IMG/VR virus record: IMGVR_UViG_3300009093_000034
Coordinates: 218,632-282,631 of that record
Length of the DNA stretch: 64,000 nucleotides
Source of the DNA: a virus
Strand: one strand, 5' to 3'
The notes beneath the pieces are model-generated. The model was not told where the DNA came from and did not search any database. It saw nothing but the letters and a program-made list of their open reading frames with translations. The position numbers and the translations under genes were made by a program. Of this stretch, positions 15,013-23,056 are shown in pieces. Numbering within the stretch: the first letter of the stretch is position 1; each line of letters starts with the position of its first letter.

Positions 15013-16056
15013 ATGTCATCACTTTTACTAACACCATTTGCCCCAATGTCCAACAGGATTGGATCTCACCGAGCTGCTCAAGGCATGATCTATGCCGATC
15101 AGATTCGACGTCTAGTTGATAGAGATCTTGAGATCGAAACTTCTGAAGAGATGAAGGATCTGTCTCAGTATGACAAGATCTATGTCTATCACGGAAACGA
15201 TTGGGGTGGAACCTTGAACCTCTTTGGAGGACTCAAGGAGTACACGGCTACTGACAGGTTTGAGAGACTTACCCACTACAAGGGAATTGTCTACTCTCTT
15301 CAGATCCCTTTCCCTGACTACGCCGGGATGATCAAGGACAGATTAGACAAAGCAACTGCCAAGGGCGACAAGGTCCAGGATGGTTGGTTGTCTGCCGACT
15401 ACGACAACCTTCGTAAGATCCAGACAACCTCGGTTGTGTTGGACATGAAGTTCTTTGAGACCACAGATAACTTGGTCATTGGAGACAGCCACGCTATCTC
15501 CTTGTATCGTCCTGGTTGGAACGTGAACTCTGTTCCCTTCAAGACTCTTCATGGGGCTCTTGATCTAGGACTCAAGAGCTTTTGTGCCCCAGAATCGAGT
15601 AAGTATCTTGTCCTAGACGATCTTGACATCTACTTCGGAAACATCGATATCCGTCACCATCTTCTTAGGCAACCAAATCCTGAAGAAGCCACGAGGAGTT
15701 TAGTAGCTCAGTACTTTGAGCAAGCCAATGAACTTCCTGTTCGTCAGGCCAACATTTACGAACCTCTTCCTATCAACCCTGATTCTAGAAAGGTCCCTCA
15801 GACTGGCTGGTACAAAGGTACCCCATTTTTTGGAACGTGGGAAGAGAGAAACAAGATCAGAGACATCTTCATCGAAGAAGCTAAGGCTCAGACCATCAAG
15901 TATGGCCCTAAGGTTCAGTTGAAGAAATGGGCTTCTTACCTTCAGAACGAGAAGGGAGAGCTTGATGAGAAGTTCATGGAAGTTCCACAATCGGTCCACC
16001 TTTCAAGAGCAGCTTATCCTTACTGGCAAATTCCTGTAGATCTTCCTCCTTTCTAA
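15013..16056 (+). CDS. SGNH-hydrolase-like protein in base-modification island
   Basis: A 347-residue protein. Block I GDSH at 157-160 (candidate nucleophile Ser159), then FGNIDIRHH at 208-216 comparable to the FGEIDCRxH block seen in some SGNH-like proteins, and a late SVHLS near 330 that could provide the catalytic His. The N-terminal 150 residues form a separate alpha/beta part with VYHGNDWGG. No signal peptide, so it acts in the cytoplasm. Its place as last gene of the island suggests acyl transfer to, or removal from, a modified base; a sugar-modifying role is an alternative. Function uncertain. Confidence 0.5.
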   Translation: MSSLLLTPFAPMSNRIGSHRAAQGMIYADQIRRLVDRDLEIETSEEMKDLSQYDKIYVYHGNDWGGTLNLFGGLKEYTATDRFERLTHYKGIVYSLQIPFPDYAGMIKDRLDKATAKGDKVQDGWLSADYDNLRKIQTTSVVLDMKFFETTDNLVIGDSHAISLYRPGWNVNSVPFKTLHGALDLGLKSFCAPESSKYLVLDDLDIYFGNIDIRHHLLRQPNPEEATRSLVAQYFEQANELPVRQANIYEPLPINPDSRKVPQTGWYKGTPFFGTWEERNKIRDIFIEEAKAQTIKYGPKVQLKKWASYLQNEKGELDEKFMEVPQSVHLSRAAYPYWQIPVDLPPF

Positions 16057-16081
16057 ATTTTTTAGAAAAACTATAAACTCG

Positions 16082-16093
16082 TGAGATATTGTA
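16082..16093 (+). promoter_or_regulatory. TGAGATATTGTA promoter motif
   Basis: An exact 12-mer in the gap after 16056, preceded by an AT-rich inverted repeat (TTCTAAA/TTTAGAA, 16051-16067) and followed by AAAGGAGG and ATG 16119. Confidence 0.7.
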
Positions 16094-16118
16094 CCAGCCC
16101 AAAGGAGGTTGGCACAGT

Positions 16119-16634
16119 ATGACGGCTCAATGGATTCTTCTAACAGCTCTCATGCATGGCCAACCTTCACTCCCTCAAGTGGCCATGGTTCAGTACAGTT
16201 ACGAACCGATGGTTTACTTGATCGCTGATGCTTTTCTGGTTCCCAGAGACATCGCGATGAGCGTGGGTTACAACGAGAGCACCTTCCGTCCTTGGAAGAT
16301 CACTAAGAGTGGAAAGGACCATAAAGGTCGTTCCCGTGGTCTTTACCAGATCGACAAGAGCAACGAAAAAGAACTTGTTGAAAAGTCTGGTCTGAACCAT
16401 AAGTTTCGTTGGAACAACGCTTACGATTCGGCCTATGTCGGGATCGCTTACTTATCCAGACTTCACAAGCAGTTTGGAAACTGGATCTTGGCTGTCGCTG
16501 CTTACAACGCGGGACCCGGCGCCATCACTAAAGCTCTCAAGACTGGAAAGCGCTGGCCCAAAGAAACTCAGGTCTACGTAAAGAGAATCTTCGGTGATGA
16601 TCTTGCTCTTGCCTTTCTGAGATATTATAGTTGA
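16119..16634 (+). CDS. SLT-type lytic transglycosylase
   Basis: Start at ATG 16119 with AAAGGAGG upstream. The 171-residue product has the transglycosylase order: catalytic Glu53 in YNESTF, GRSRGLYQID, then AVAAYNAGPGAI and TQVYVKRI near the end. It cleaves the beta-1,4 bonds of peptidoglycan. The N-terminus is hydrophobic (WILLTALMHG) and may direct export, but it lacks a clear basic start or cleavage site. It could act in lysis or cell-wall penetration. It has its own promoter motif. Confidence 0.85.
   Translation: MTAQWILLTALMHGQPSLPQVAMVQYSYEPMVYLIADAFLVPRDIAMSVGYNESTFRPWKITKSGKDHKGRSRGLYQIDKSNEKELVEKSGLNHKFRWNNAYDSAYVGIAYLSRLHKQFGNWILAVAAYNAGPGAITKALKTGKRWPKETQVYVKRIFGDDLALAFLRYYS
16618..16629 (+). 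promoter_or_regulatory. TGAGATATTATA promoter-like motif
   Basis: One mismatch to the consensus; it lies inside the last codons of the transglycosylase gene and 15 bases before ATG 16645, with GAGGAG between. Confidence 0.5.
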
Positions 16635-16644
16635 GGAGACACAG

Positions 16645-16770
16645 ATGAAAGCCAGGTACATCGTTCTTTACGGACTTTTTGCACTTGAGATTCTCATGTT
16701 TCTCTTTGGGTTCAAGCTTGAACTTGGTCTCTTTCCTTTGAAATTTCATTTTGCTCTAGGACCCTTCTAG
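16645..16770 (+). CDS. small membrane protein
   Basis: A 41-residue ORF with GAGGAGA 8 bases before ATG 16645. Residues about 5-30 are hydrophobic (LFALEILMFLFGF core), giving one membrane helix. Located right after the lytic transglycosylase, it could be a lysis accessory such as a small holin-like peptide; this is a guess from position and size. Confidence 0.55.
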   Translation: MKARYIVLYGLFALEILMFLFGFKLELGLFPLKFHFALGPF

Positions 16771-16792
16771 AGAAATCTACTGATAAACCACC

Positions 16793-17116
16793 ATGAAGAT
16801 TATACCATGCCCGCATAAAGCGGGAGACGTTGTTGTTTTACTTCCTCCTTCCAATGTTTCTATCTACCCTAACTGGCTCTTGCCATATGTAGGGAAAGTA
16901 ACCTTTGTTGCTGCGATAGCAGAGAACAGTCAAAGAAACGCCTTCATGTCAGAAGACCTAACAACCGGAACTTACTCGGCTGTAAGAGTCCCGTACTCTG
17001 ATGAGTGGATGAACCCGTTCAGGTTTGTTCCTTATGATCCTCCTAAGAAAGAGGAAAGGATCTTGGAGTACATCGAGAACTTTGACGCTGAAAAGATCTA
17101 CGACTATGCACACTAA
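16793..17116 (+). CDS. hypothetical protein
   Basis: A 107-residue protein with an SH3-like pattern of strands (HKAGDVVVLLPP, GKVTFVAAIAE, YSAVRVPYS) and a helical acidic C-terminus. No clear ribosome site. Family not recognised. Confidence 0.55.
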   Translation: MKIIPCPHKAGDVVVLLPPSNVSIYPNWLLPYVGKVTFVAAIAENSQRNAFMSEDLTTGTYSAVRVPYSDEWMNPFRFVPYDPPKKEERILEYIENFDAEKIYDYAH

Positions 17117-17354
17117 CCATAGAAGACACTTTGTTGCCACTTACTACGGCGGTCAACGTCGGATGGTTTGGGACAGAACCTTAATAGACAAAGATCTCGA
17201 TATCTCCCTTCATGCATTTGTTGGGAACGATTTTACTGACGGACACAGAGGAGAAGCTAGAGCTCACAAAGGAGCTAAAAAATTTCTTAACTCTCGTCAT
17301 AGAGCAAAATCTAAAGAAAAGATCCAGGAGATTTTGATTCAAGAAGGAGTTTAA
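17106..17354 (+). CDS. small basic hypothetical protein
   Basis: Start chosen at ATG 17106, which overlaps the end of the preceding gene by 11 bases; a longer frame upstream would run through that gene. The 82-residue product is rich in His, Arg and Lys, with a basic helix at the C-terminus. Possible nucleic-acid binder; no family recognised. Confidence 0.55.
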   Translation: MHTNHRRHFVATYYGGQRRMVWDRTLIDKDLDISLHAFVGNDFTDGHRGEARAHKGAKKFLNSRHRAKSKEKIQEILIQEGV

Positions 17355-17355
17355 T

Positions 17356-17691
17356 GTGCCAGACCTTAGTCAGACCCACTTTGCTAAACGCTTTCAAGAA
17401 CGGTACCATGAAAGGTTCACTTTTCAAACCAAAACAGAACTTCTTAGGAAGATGAAAGATCCTACGACCAAAACTTGGCCTAAGGCTCAGAAGGTCTATG
17501 GAGACGGAAAACTTCACACTCAGCATGTTTTCATGTTCGAATGGAACGAAGAAAAAACGATTCTTGTAGTAGATGATCTGGGACATTTTGTCTCTATCTA
17601 TCCTTATGAACCCTGGAAGAAGGGTGAACGTCAAGCTCGTAGAGAGGCAGGAACATGGCAACCCCCAGACGGAAGCATCGAACTATTGTAG
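17356..17691 (+). CDS. hypothetical protein
   Basis: A 111-residue protein from GTG 17356 with AAGGAG upstream; the overlapping ATG at 17354 is out of frame. HFAKRFQERYHERF helix at the start, then beta strands (HVFMFEWNEEKTILVVDD). The helix-then-strands layout recalls small RelE/BrnT-like toxins but no catalytic motif was identified. Unknown. Confidence 0.55.
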   Translation: MPDLSQTHFAKRFQERYHERFTFQTKTELLRKMKDPTTKTWPKAQKVYGDGKLHTQHVFMFEWNEEKTILVVDDLGHFVSIYPYEPWKKGERQARREAGTWQPPDGSIELL

Positions 17692-17891
17692 TCGGAGGTA
17701 AGACCTACCGATACTTGATAGGGCGGTCCAACGTTTCTATCCGAAACGAAGACAACACTCGGTTTGATGTTGTGGACTTCTCGTGGCTCATGCATACCAG
17801 TTGGTCCAACATCGAAAGAGCTCAGTGGAAAAGATACTTCCACATCACACCGAGAGATATAGCTTTGTTCATCTCAGCTTACCAAAAGTAA
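17655..17891 (+). CDS. small basic hypothetical protein
   Basis: A 78-residue protein overlapping the previous gene by 37 bases, with GAGGCAGGAAC before ATG 17655. Basic N-terminus and Trp-rich centre. Unknown. Confidence 0.5.
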   Translation: MATPRRKHRTIVVGGKTYRYLIGRSNVSIRNEDNTRFDVVDFSWLMHTSWSNIERAQWKRYFHITPRDIALFISAYQK

Positions 17892-17905
17892 GTTATACTA
17901 GTATC

Positions 17906-18151
17906 ATGTTTTCACTCGGATGGTCCTACGAAGCAAGGTCTATTACATTTTCTTTAGACAAGAATGTTACGATACACGAATCTGTCAAACAAGAGTTCGA
18001 AGTTTTCATAGAGAGTATCTTTGTCAACATGTATGGGAAAGCCATGACAGAGACCTTACGACATCAAACAACGAATCAGATAGAGTCTAAGTTATTGTAC
18101 CTGAAAAGTCAAAACCTAGTGACTATTGATGATCTTCAACTAGCTCACTAA
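17906..18151 (+). CDS. hypothetical helical protein
   Basis: Start chosen at ATG 17906 (81 residues); the frame extends upstream but would overlap the previous gene. No ribosome site is visible; TATACT lies 6 bases before the ATG, so the message may be leaderless. Mostly helical, soluble, no recognised family. Confidence 0.5.
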   Translation: MFSLGWSYEARSITFSLDKNVTIHESVKQEFEVFIESIFVNMYGKAMTETLRHQTTNQIESKLLYLKSQNLVTIDDLQLAH

Positions 18152-18200
18152 CTACAACATCGGTAGGAATCTCACGGAGAGATTCTGAAAGGACAACATC

Positions 18201-19274
18201 GTGGATAAGGAATTCACACTAGCAGTTTTTATCTGCCGGGCTCAGCCTTTTCATAAGGCTCATTACGCTGCTCTTCTCCATGCAGCAAAATATGCTACTC
18301 GTTTACTCATCCTAGTAGGAAGTGCAACTAGTGGTCGTAGCACAAGAAATTCTTGGACATATGAAGAACGCGTTCGCTTCATTAAAGAATACATCATGTC
18401 TAAGGATGAGAGACTCGATTACTCTCACAAGATCGAAATCCGCCCTATCGCAGATAGTGCCTATGATTTCCATGATTGGCTATTCAGAGCCAAGAAAATC
18501 ATCCAAGAAACCCAATTCGTAGATCTCCCTCAGGGACAACACAAGATAGCCATCATCCGTCACTACAAAGACGACACGAGCTACTATCTCAACTACTTCC
18601 CAGAATACCAGACCATAGAAACTCCCACGTACGATGATGGGTTTGGAGCTACACAGATCCGTGAAGCTTACTTTAGCATAGAGTATGGCGTTGACGGATT
18701 TATGTCAAGAATAGCTCTTGAAAAAGAATATCCTTATCTTAAGACGTGGCGAGAAGCCAACAAAGAAATTTTCCTCCAACTTCAGCGAGAGTTCGCCTTT
18801 GTCAAGGCTTACAAGAAGAGCTGGGAAGGAACTCCCTATCCTGTCAACTTCAGTACCTGCGATGCAGTCTGTGTCTGCTTGGGTCATGTTCTCTTGATCA
18901 AGAGAGGAAGGAATCCTGGAAAAGACCAGCTAGCTTTGCCTGGTGGTTTTTTGAACTTGGATGAGACCTTTCAGCAAGGCGCTATTCGTGAGCTCCGTGA
19001 AGAAACTCACATTGGCCTTTCTGTTCAAACTCTAGAAACTACCATCGCCAATCAACACATCTTCGACCATCCTCTTCGTGATCCTCGTGGTCGTTTCATC
19101 ACCAATGCTTTTCTCTTTGACCTTAAGAAAGAAAAGAGTCTTCCTGAGATAAAAGCAGACGATGATGCTTCGGAAGCCCTTTGGCTTCCTCTTCAGGATC
19201 TTGAGAAGAGAGAAAATGAATTTTTCGCTGACCACGCTCAGATCATCAAGTGGTTCAGGAACAGGATGCGCTAA
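18201..19274 (+). CDS. nadM: bifunctional NMN/NaMN adenylyltransferase-Nudix protein
   Basis: A 357-residue two-domain enzyme. Residues 1-180: nucleotidyltransferase with AQPFHKAH (HxGH-like, His18 and His21) and SGRSTRNSWTYEER (ISSxRN-like). It would join AMP to nicotinamide or nicotinate mononucleotide. Residues about 215-357: Nudix domain with GGFLNLDETFQQGAIRELREE, which matches the Nudix box except that the usual Gly after EE is His. The architecture equals the NadM-Nudix proteins of bacteria and large phages. With the nicotinamidase just downstream and NadE and PncB further on, it completes a Preiss-Handler route. Start is GTG 18201. Confidence 0.85.
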   Translation: MDKEFTLAVFICRAQPFHKAHYAALLHAAKYATRLLILVGSATSGRSTRNSWTYEERVRFIKEYIMSKDERLDYSHKIEIRPIADSAYDFHDWLFRAKKIIQETQFVDLPQGQHKIAIIRHYKDDTSYYLNYFPEYQTIETPTYDDGFGATQIREAYFSIEYGVDGFMSRIALEKEYPYLKTWREANKEIFLQLQREFAFVKAYKKSWEGTPYPVNFSTCDAVCVCLGHVLLIKRGRNPGKDQLALPGGFLNLDETFQQGAIRELREETHIGLSVQTLETTIANQHIFDHPLRDPRGRFITNAFLFDLKKEKSLPEIKADDDASEALWLPLQDLEKRENEFFADHAQIIKWFRNRMR

Positions 19275-19520
19275 ATGCCAAAACTAGTTCAAGAGCCTTT
19301 GATCACATACAAGTGTCAGTGTGGAGCAACTTCTTCAGCAGAGCCTGAAGAGTTCAAAGCCAAGAACACTATGCCACCAACTTGGGTCATCAAGTGCGCT
19401 TATTGTAACCTTGACGTAGTTTGTTCCCCTAGCGCTATGATCAGTCGTCAAGTTGGATCAATGTCAGATCGTGAAGTTCACGGTTACCTAGTCGATAGAC
19501 TTAGTTTACTTAGAAAATAG
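19275..19520 (+). CDS. small zinc-ribbon-like protein
   Basis: An 81-residue protein that begins directly after the nadM stop. CQC near 14-16 and CAYC near 41-44 could form one zinc site. Unknown function; lies between two NAD-pathway genes. Confidence 0.6.
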   Translation: MPKLVQEPLITYKCQCGATSSAEPEEFKAKNTMPPTWVIKCAYCNLDVVCSPSAMISRQVGSMSDREVHGYLVDRLSLLRK

Positions 19521-19564
19521 ATCACGTTGTGATCTTAGAAATTTAGGTCCTCAATGGAGAGGAC
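19519..19564 (+). promoter_or_regulatory. two hairpins in leader of nicotinamidase gene
   Basis: AGATCAC-GTT-GTGATCT (19519-19535) and GTCCTC-AATGGA-GAGGAC (19547-19564) lie in series before the AAAGGAG ribosome site. Neither is followed by a U-tract. They could stabilise the mRNA or modulate translation. Confidence 0.35.
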
Positions 19565-19579
19565 TGAAAGGAGAAAAGA

Positions 19580-20383
19580 ATGATTCGCACAGCACTCGTA
19601 ATCATCGATCCTCAGAACGACTTCGTTTTGACCGATCAAGATGGTGCTGCTCTTCCTGTTCCAGGAGCTAAGGCAGACATGGACCGCCTCAGCGACTTTA
19701 TCAGGAAGAACATCACCAAGTTCAATGAGATTCAGGTCACCCTGGACTCTCACCACCAGTTCCAGATCTTCCATCCTATGTATTGGACGGATGGAAAGGG
19801 TAAGCAGCCGAAGCCTTTCGATAGGATCACGGCCGACGACATTGAGAAGGGAGTTTGGACCACCAAGGTTCCTTCCCACCGTCAGAGAGCTCTTGAGTAC
19901 GTCAAGGCTCTGGAGACCGGAGGACGTTATGTCCTCATCATCTGGCCTTACCACTGTCTGATCGGCAGTTGGGGCGGACAGATCTACGAGCCTCTCTTCA
20001 AGACCCTTCTTGATTGGGAGACCACCAACATCGGTATGTTCGGAAAGGTGACCAAGGGTTCCAATCTGTTCACCGAGCACTACTCGGCTGTCAAGGCTGA
20101 AGTTCCGGATCCTCAGGATCCCACAACTCAGTTGAACCAGGACTTCATCGACATTCTGGCAAACCCGGACATCGATCAGGTTCTCGTCGCTGGTGAAGCT
20201 TTGGACTTCTGTCTTTACAACTCGGCTCTCGACGTGGCCAACGCCCTTGGTGTTGATCAGGCCAAGAAGATCAAGGTTCTTGAGGACTGCACAAGTCCCA
20301 TCTACCCTGATGCTGTGGCTCGTGTCAAGGCAGATCTCGGAGCCAAGGGTGTTCAGTTCATCACCACGGCTACCGCGTTCTAA
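19580..20383 (+). CDS. pncA: nicotinamidase (cysteine hydrolase)
   Basis: A 267-residue enzyme of the isochorismatase-like family that hydrolyses nicotinamide to nicotinate. Asp10 in IIDPQNDF, metal ligands in TLDSHH (Asp56, His58), catalytic-type Lys159 in VTKGSN and nucleophile Cys211 in EALDFC are all present. WPYHCLIGSWGG (122-133) resembles the WPVHC segment of true nicotinamidases. It supplies nicotinate to the PncB found at 43142. Strong AAAGGAG ribosome site and GC-rich codon use suggest high expression. Confidence 0.85.
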   Translation: MIRTALVIIDPQNDFVLTDQDGAALPVPGAKADMDRLSDFIRKNITKFNEIQVTLDSHHQFQIFHPMYWTDGKGKQPKPFDRITADDIEKGVWTTKVPSHRQRALEYVKALETGGRYVLIIWPYHCLIGSWGGQIYEPLFKTLLDWETTNIGMFGKVTKGSNLFTEHYSAVKAEVPDPQDPTTQLNQDFIDILANPDIDQVLVAGEALDFCLYNSALDVANALGVDQAKKIKVLEDCTSPIYPDAVARVKADLGAKGVQFITTATAF

Positions 20384-20397
20384 AAGGAAGGTTCAAC

Positions 20398-21144
20398 ATG
20401 CCTATTTTCAACACTGTTGACGATACTGTCAACGCAAAGATCGGCGGCTCGAACTTCGGATTCTCTCACATCAAGGTGGAGCGTCTGAAGGCCAACGAGT
20501 ACACCTTGGTCACCATTGCCATTGACATCTCGGGTTCGATCTCTGGGTATCAGTCCCAGTTGGCTCAGATGCTCAACACGATTGTCGACGCTTGCCGACC
20601 TCCGAAGAACCCTCGAGGAGACAATCTGCTGCTTCGCGTGATCGTGTTCAACGACTACGTCAAGGAAGTTCACGGCTTCTTGCCTGTGACTTCCATCCAG
20701 CAGTACGACGACTCCGATCTTCACACCGGAGGCGGAACAGCTCTCATCGACTCTTTGTACTCGGCCATCGCCAGTACCAAGACCTACGGTGAAGACCTGG
20801 TTGACCAGGACTACGACGTCAACGCCGTTACCTTCGTTGCTACCGACGGACAGGACAATGCTTCGAGCTACACCTTGGCTAAGGTCAAGGCTGAACTTGA
20901 GGCTGTTGCTACCGAAGAAAAGCTCGACAGCTACCAGACGGTTTTGATTGGTCTTGGTTCCAACCTTGATCACTACTTGACCAGAGTGAAGGATGATGGA
21001 GGACTGTCTCAGGTGGTTCTCCTTGGAGACGTCACGACTGGAAAGCTTGGAAAGCTTGCTGGTTTCATCAGCAAGTCCATCTCGAGTTCGTCACAGAGCC
21101 TCGGCACTGGAGCTCCTGCCCCGGCTGCTTCGATGGTGTTCTAA
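20398..21144 (+). CDS. von Willebrand factor A domain protein
   Basis: A 248-residue protein with a complete MIDAS: DISGS at 43-47, GGGTAL near 115 and ATDGQD near 142. It should bind a divalent metal and a protein partner. The C-terminus is Ser/Gly/Ala/Pro-rich. A PP2C-like phosphatase (26512) and a protein kinase (27675) are encoded a few kb away; bacterial TerY-P systems combine exactly these three. GC-rich codons and an AAGGAAGG ribosome site suggest strong expression. Confidence 0.8.
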   Translation: MPIFNTVDDTVNAKIGGSNFGFSHIKVERLKANEYTLVTIAIDISGSISGYQSQLAQMLNTIVDACRPPKNPRGDNLLLRVIVFNDYVKEVHGFLPVTSIQQYDDSDLHTGGGTALIDSLYSAIASTKTYGEDLVDQDYDVNAVTFVATDGQDNASSYTLAKVKAELEAVATEEKLDSYQTVLIGLGSNLDHYLTRVKDDGGLSQVVLLGDVTTGKLGKLAGFISKSISSSSQSLGTGAPAPAASMVF

Positions 21145-21160
21145 GAGTTCTTTGAAGTCT

Positions 21161-21182
21161 TTCCCCTGTGAAAACAGGGGAA
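21161..21182 (+). other. stable hairpin with GAAA tetraloop
   Basis: TTCCCCTGT-GAAA-ACAGGGGAA, a 9-bp stem with a GNRA loop, lies between the vWA gene and the next gene. It has no U-tract, so it is more likely an mRNA-stabilising or processing element than a terminator. Confidence 0.6.
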
Positions 21183-21200
21183 CTTCTTGAGGGAATTAAA

Positions 21201-21602
21201 ATGACACGATTTGAAGAGCTATCTAAGCAGATCGAAGATCTTCTTGAAAAGAGAGATCAAGACTTGGAAAAACTCCATAAAGATAGTCCTAACCACTCGT
21301 TTGACGACTATCGAAAAACGATTTCTCCTTACATCAAGTTGCTCAAACCATTGAGCATGGAAAAGAGATTCGAACAGACTCCTCATTTCACAGAACTTCC
21401 TGACTACGGCGATCACATGACCTTTGAACAATTCAAGGCCGCATGTGACGCTGGCGGTTTTGTTGACGACGATGGAAGTGGTTTCTATGCCACAGCTACC
21501 AACGAAGCAGATATTCCAATCTACCCTAGCGATTTTAAGTACTCGTTCGGGGAGAAGTGGATCAGAAAAGATTTTACTCATGTTGTTTGGTACAACAAGT
21601 AG
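21201..21602 (+). CDS. hypothetical protein
   Basis: Start at ATG 21201 after GAGGGA. 133 residues, highly charged helical N-terminus (coiled-coil-like, about 5-30) and a C-terminal domain rich in Tyr, Phe and Asp. It follows the GNRA hairpin. Family not recognised. Confidence 0.6.
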   Translation: MTRFEELSKQIEDLLEKRDQDLEKLHKDSPNHSFDDYRKTISPYIKLLKPLSMEKRFEQTPHFTELPDYGDHMTFEQFKAACDAGGFVDDDGSGFYATATNEADIPIYPSDFKYSFGEKWIRKDFTHVVWYNK

Positions 21603-21610
21603 GAAAGAAA

Positions 21611-21862
21611 ATGATTGTGATCAAGCTTACAGAAGATGAAGCTGCTCGGTTAGTTTACTCTTTAGAAGATGGAACTGCCAAGCGTATGGAAGGCGGACAC
21701 TTGACGAACATGGATGTTGTCGTGCCTTTTGCTCAAAAGATCTCTGAGCTAACTGGAAGACATCAAGATCTAAAATACTTAGACCAACTTAAGAAACATG
21801 AAAATGGATTCATGTTTGCATTTGGTGGTCCAAGAAATTTAGACATCCAGAAAACGGAATAA
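21611..21862 (+). CDS. hypothetical protein
   Basis: Start at ATG 21611 with AGGAAAG upstream; 83 residues. Alternating strand and helix pattern, no membrane segment, no recognised family. Confidence 0.6.
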   Translation: MIVIKLTEDEAARLVYSLEDGTAKRMEGGHLTNMDVVVPFAQKISELTGRHQDLKYLDQLKKHENGFMFAFGGPRNLDIQKTE

Positions 21863-21866
21863 TAAA

Positions 21867-22043
21867 ATGAAGATTCAATACCTAGCTTGGCTCTCCTCTG
21901 AAGGTGAGAGACGACATAAGAATGAGAAAGGTGTTCTTTGGGCCGGAATGGTTCGTAACCTTCCTGAACAGTACAAGCATCTTCTTGATGCCAAAGACAC
22001 ACGTCAGTATGCTATTGTTTGGGACTTAGATCATGTTCAGTAA
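21867..22043 (+). CDS. small hypothetical protein
   Basis: A 58-residue ORF starting 4 bases after the previous stop and overlapping the next start by 11 bases. Basic centre (GERRHKNEKG) and hydrophobic ends; soluble. Unknown function. Confidence 0.5.
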   Translation: MKIQYLAWLSSEGERRHKNEKGVLWAGMVRNLPEQYKHLLDAKDTRQYAIVWDLDHVQ

Positions 22044-22314
22044 AGGTACCAAGGTCAAGCTCAAGCCTTTTTGGCATGCCAATTCTCCTGAGATGTCTAA
22101 GTGGATGAAAGACCATGAGCATGATGTCTTCACAGTCAAGAACAGCTGGAGTCTTTTGATCCAACTTGAAGGTGTTGATTTTAGCATCTCAGCCATTTTG
22201 TTGGACGAGGTTCACATAGAAGAACCTAAGGTCAAAGACATTTACGAAAATAGTCTCTATCCCCATGCTCTCTTGGATAGAGACTACTTAGAAAGGAGAC
22301 AAGCAAATGGGTAA
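22033..22314 (+). CDS. hypothetical protein
   Basis: A 93-residue protein with a beta-rich N-terminus (KGTKVKLKPF, SWSLLIQLEGVDFSI) that may be SH3-like, and an acidic helical C-terminus. Overlaps neighbours on both sides. Unknown. Confidence 0.55.
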   Translation: MFSKGTKVKLKPFWHANSPEMSKWMKDHEHDVFTVKNSWSLLIQLEGVDFSISAILLDEVHIEEPKVKDIYENSLYPHALLDRDYLERRQANG

Positions 22315-22786
22315 AGAAGTACCTGTTGGCTATTCTAAAGCCGAGACCTACGAGCACAAAGCTCTGGTTCTCAAGTACCTCAATCGTGTGATTCAGGATC
22401 TTATCGCCAGAGCAGAGGTCCATGACGATTCCAAGTTGGAAGAACCTGAACTCTCTGCTTTCGATAAGGCAGCTAGAGATTATCCTTTAGGTACTTTGAC
22501 CTATGGATCTCCAGAATACCAAGAATCTGTGAGACTTCTTGGCCCTGCTCTTGAACATCACTATGCCGTCAATCGTCATCACCCTCAGCATTTCCCAGAC
22601 GGAGTTCGAGGAATGAACTTGGTGGACTTGATCGAAATGATCTGCGATTGGAAAGCTTCGACTTTCCGTCAGCCAGGCGGAAATCTTTTGAAGTCCATCC
22701 ACATGAACGCTACTCCTGATAAGTTCAACTACACTCAAGAGTTGTCTCAGATCTTTGAGAACACAGCAGACTTCTTGGAGGACTAA
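22307..22786 (+). CDS. DUF5662-like protein
   Basis: A 159-residue helical protein with AEVHDDSKLEEPE near 37-49, YGSPEYQES, EHHYAVNRHHPQHF and LIEMICDWKAS. This spacing of HD, HH and DWKA motifs matches the DUF5662 family found in phages and bacteria, which looks like a metal-binding HD-type helical bundle. Biochemical role not established. AGGAGA ribosome site. Confidence 0.65.
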   Translation: MGKEVPVGYSKAETYEHKALVLKYLNRVIQDLIARAEVHDDSKLEEPELSAFDKAARDYPLGTLTYGSPEYQESVRLLGPALEHHYAVNRHHPQHFPDGVRGMNLVDLIEMICDWKASTFRQPGGNLLKSIHMNATPDKFNYTQELSQIFENTADFLED

Positions 22787-23056
22787 ATGGAACTTCAAGC
22801 CGAGTTTGATTACACACTTAGAAAATTGAACCACCTCGTTAGTAAGGTTAAAAACCACAATGAGTTTGAGTTCGAGGTTGCTATCTTCAGAGATGGACCT
22901 TACTACACGATCATTATCGGTGGAAATGGTCAGATGAACTTTGGAGACATGAGCAAGGCTTGTTTCCAAAAACTTAGAGATGAAGGCTATCTTGAGGAAG
23001 ATTCTTATGGTGGTGGAAAGAATCGAAGCTACTACAAGTTTCTTAAAAAGTCATGA
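22787..23056 (+). CDS. hypothetical protein
   Basis: An 89-residue protein directly after the DUF5662 stop, with GGAGG upstream. Mixed alpha/beta, ending in a Gly-rich turn and Lys/Tyr-rich tail. Overlaps the next start by 4 bases. Unknown. Confidence 0.6.
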   Translation: MELQAEFDYTLRKLNHLVSKVKNHNEFEFEVAIFRDGPYYTIIIGGNGQMNFGDMSKACFQKLRDEGYLEEDSYGGGKNRSYYKFLKKS

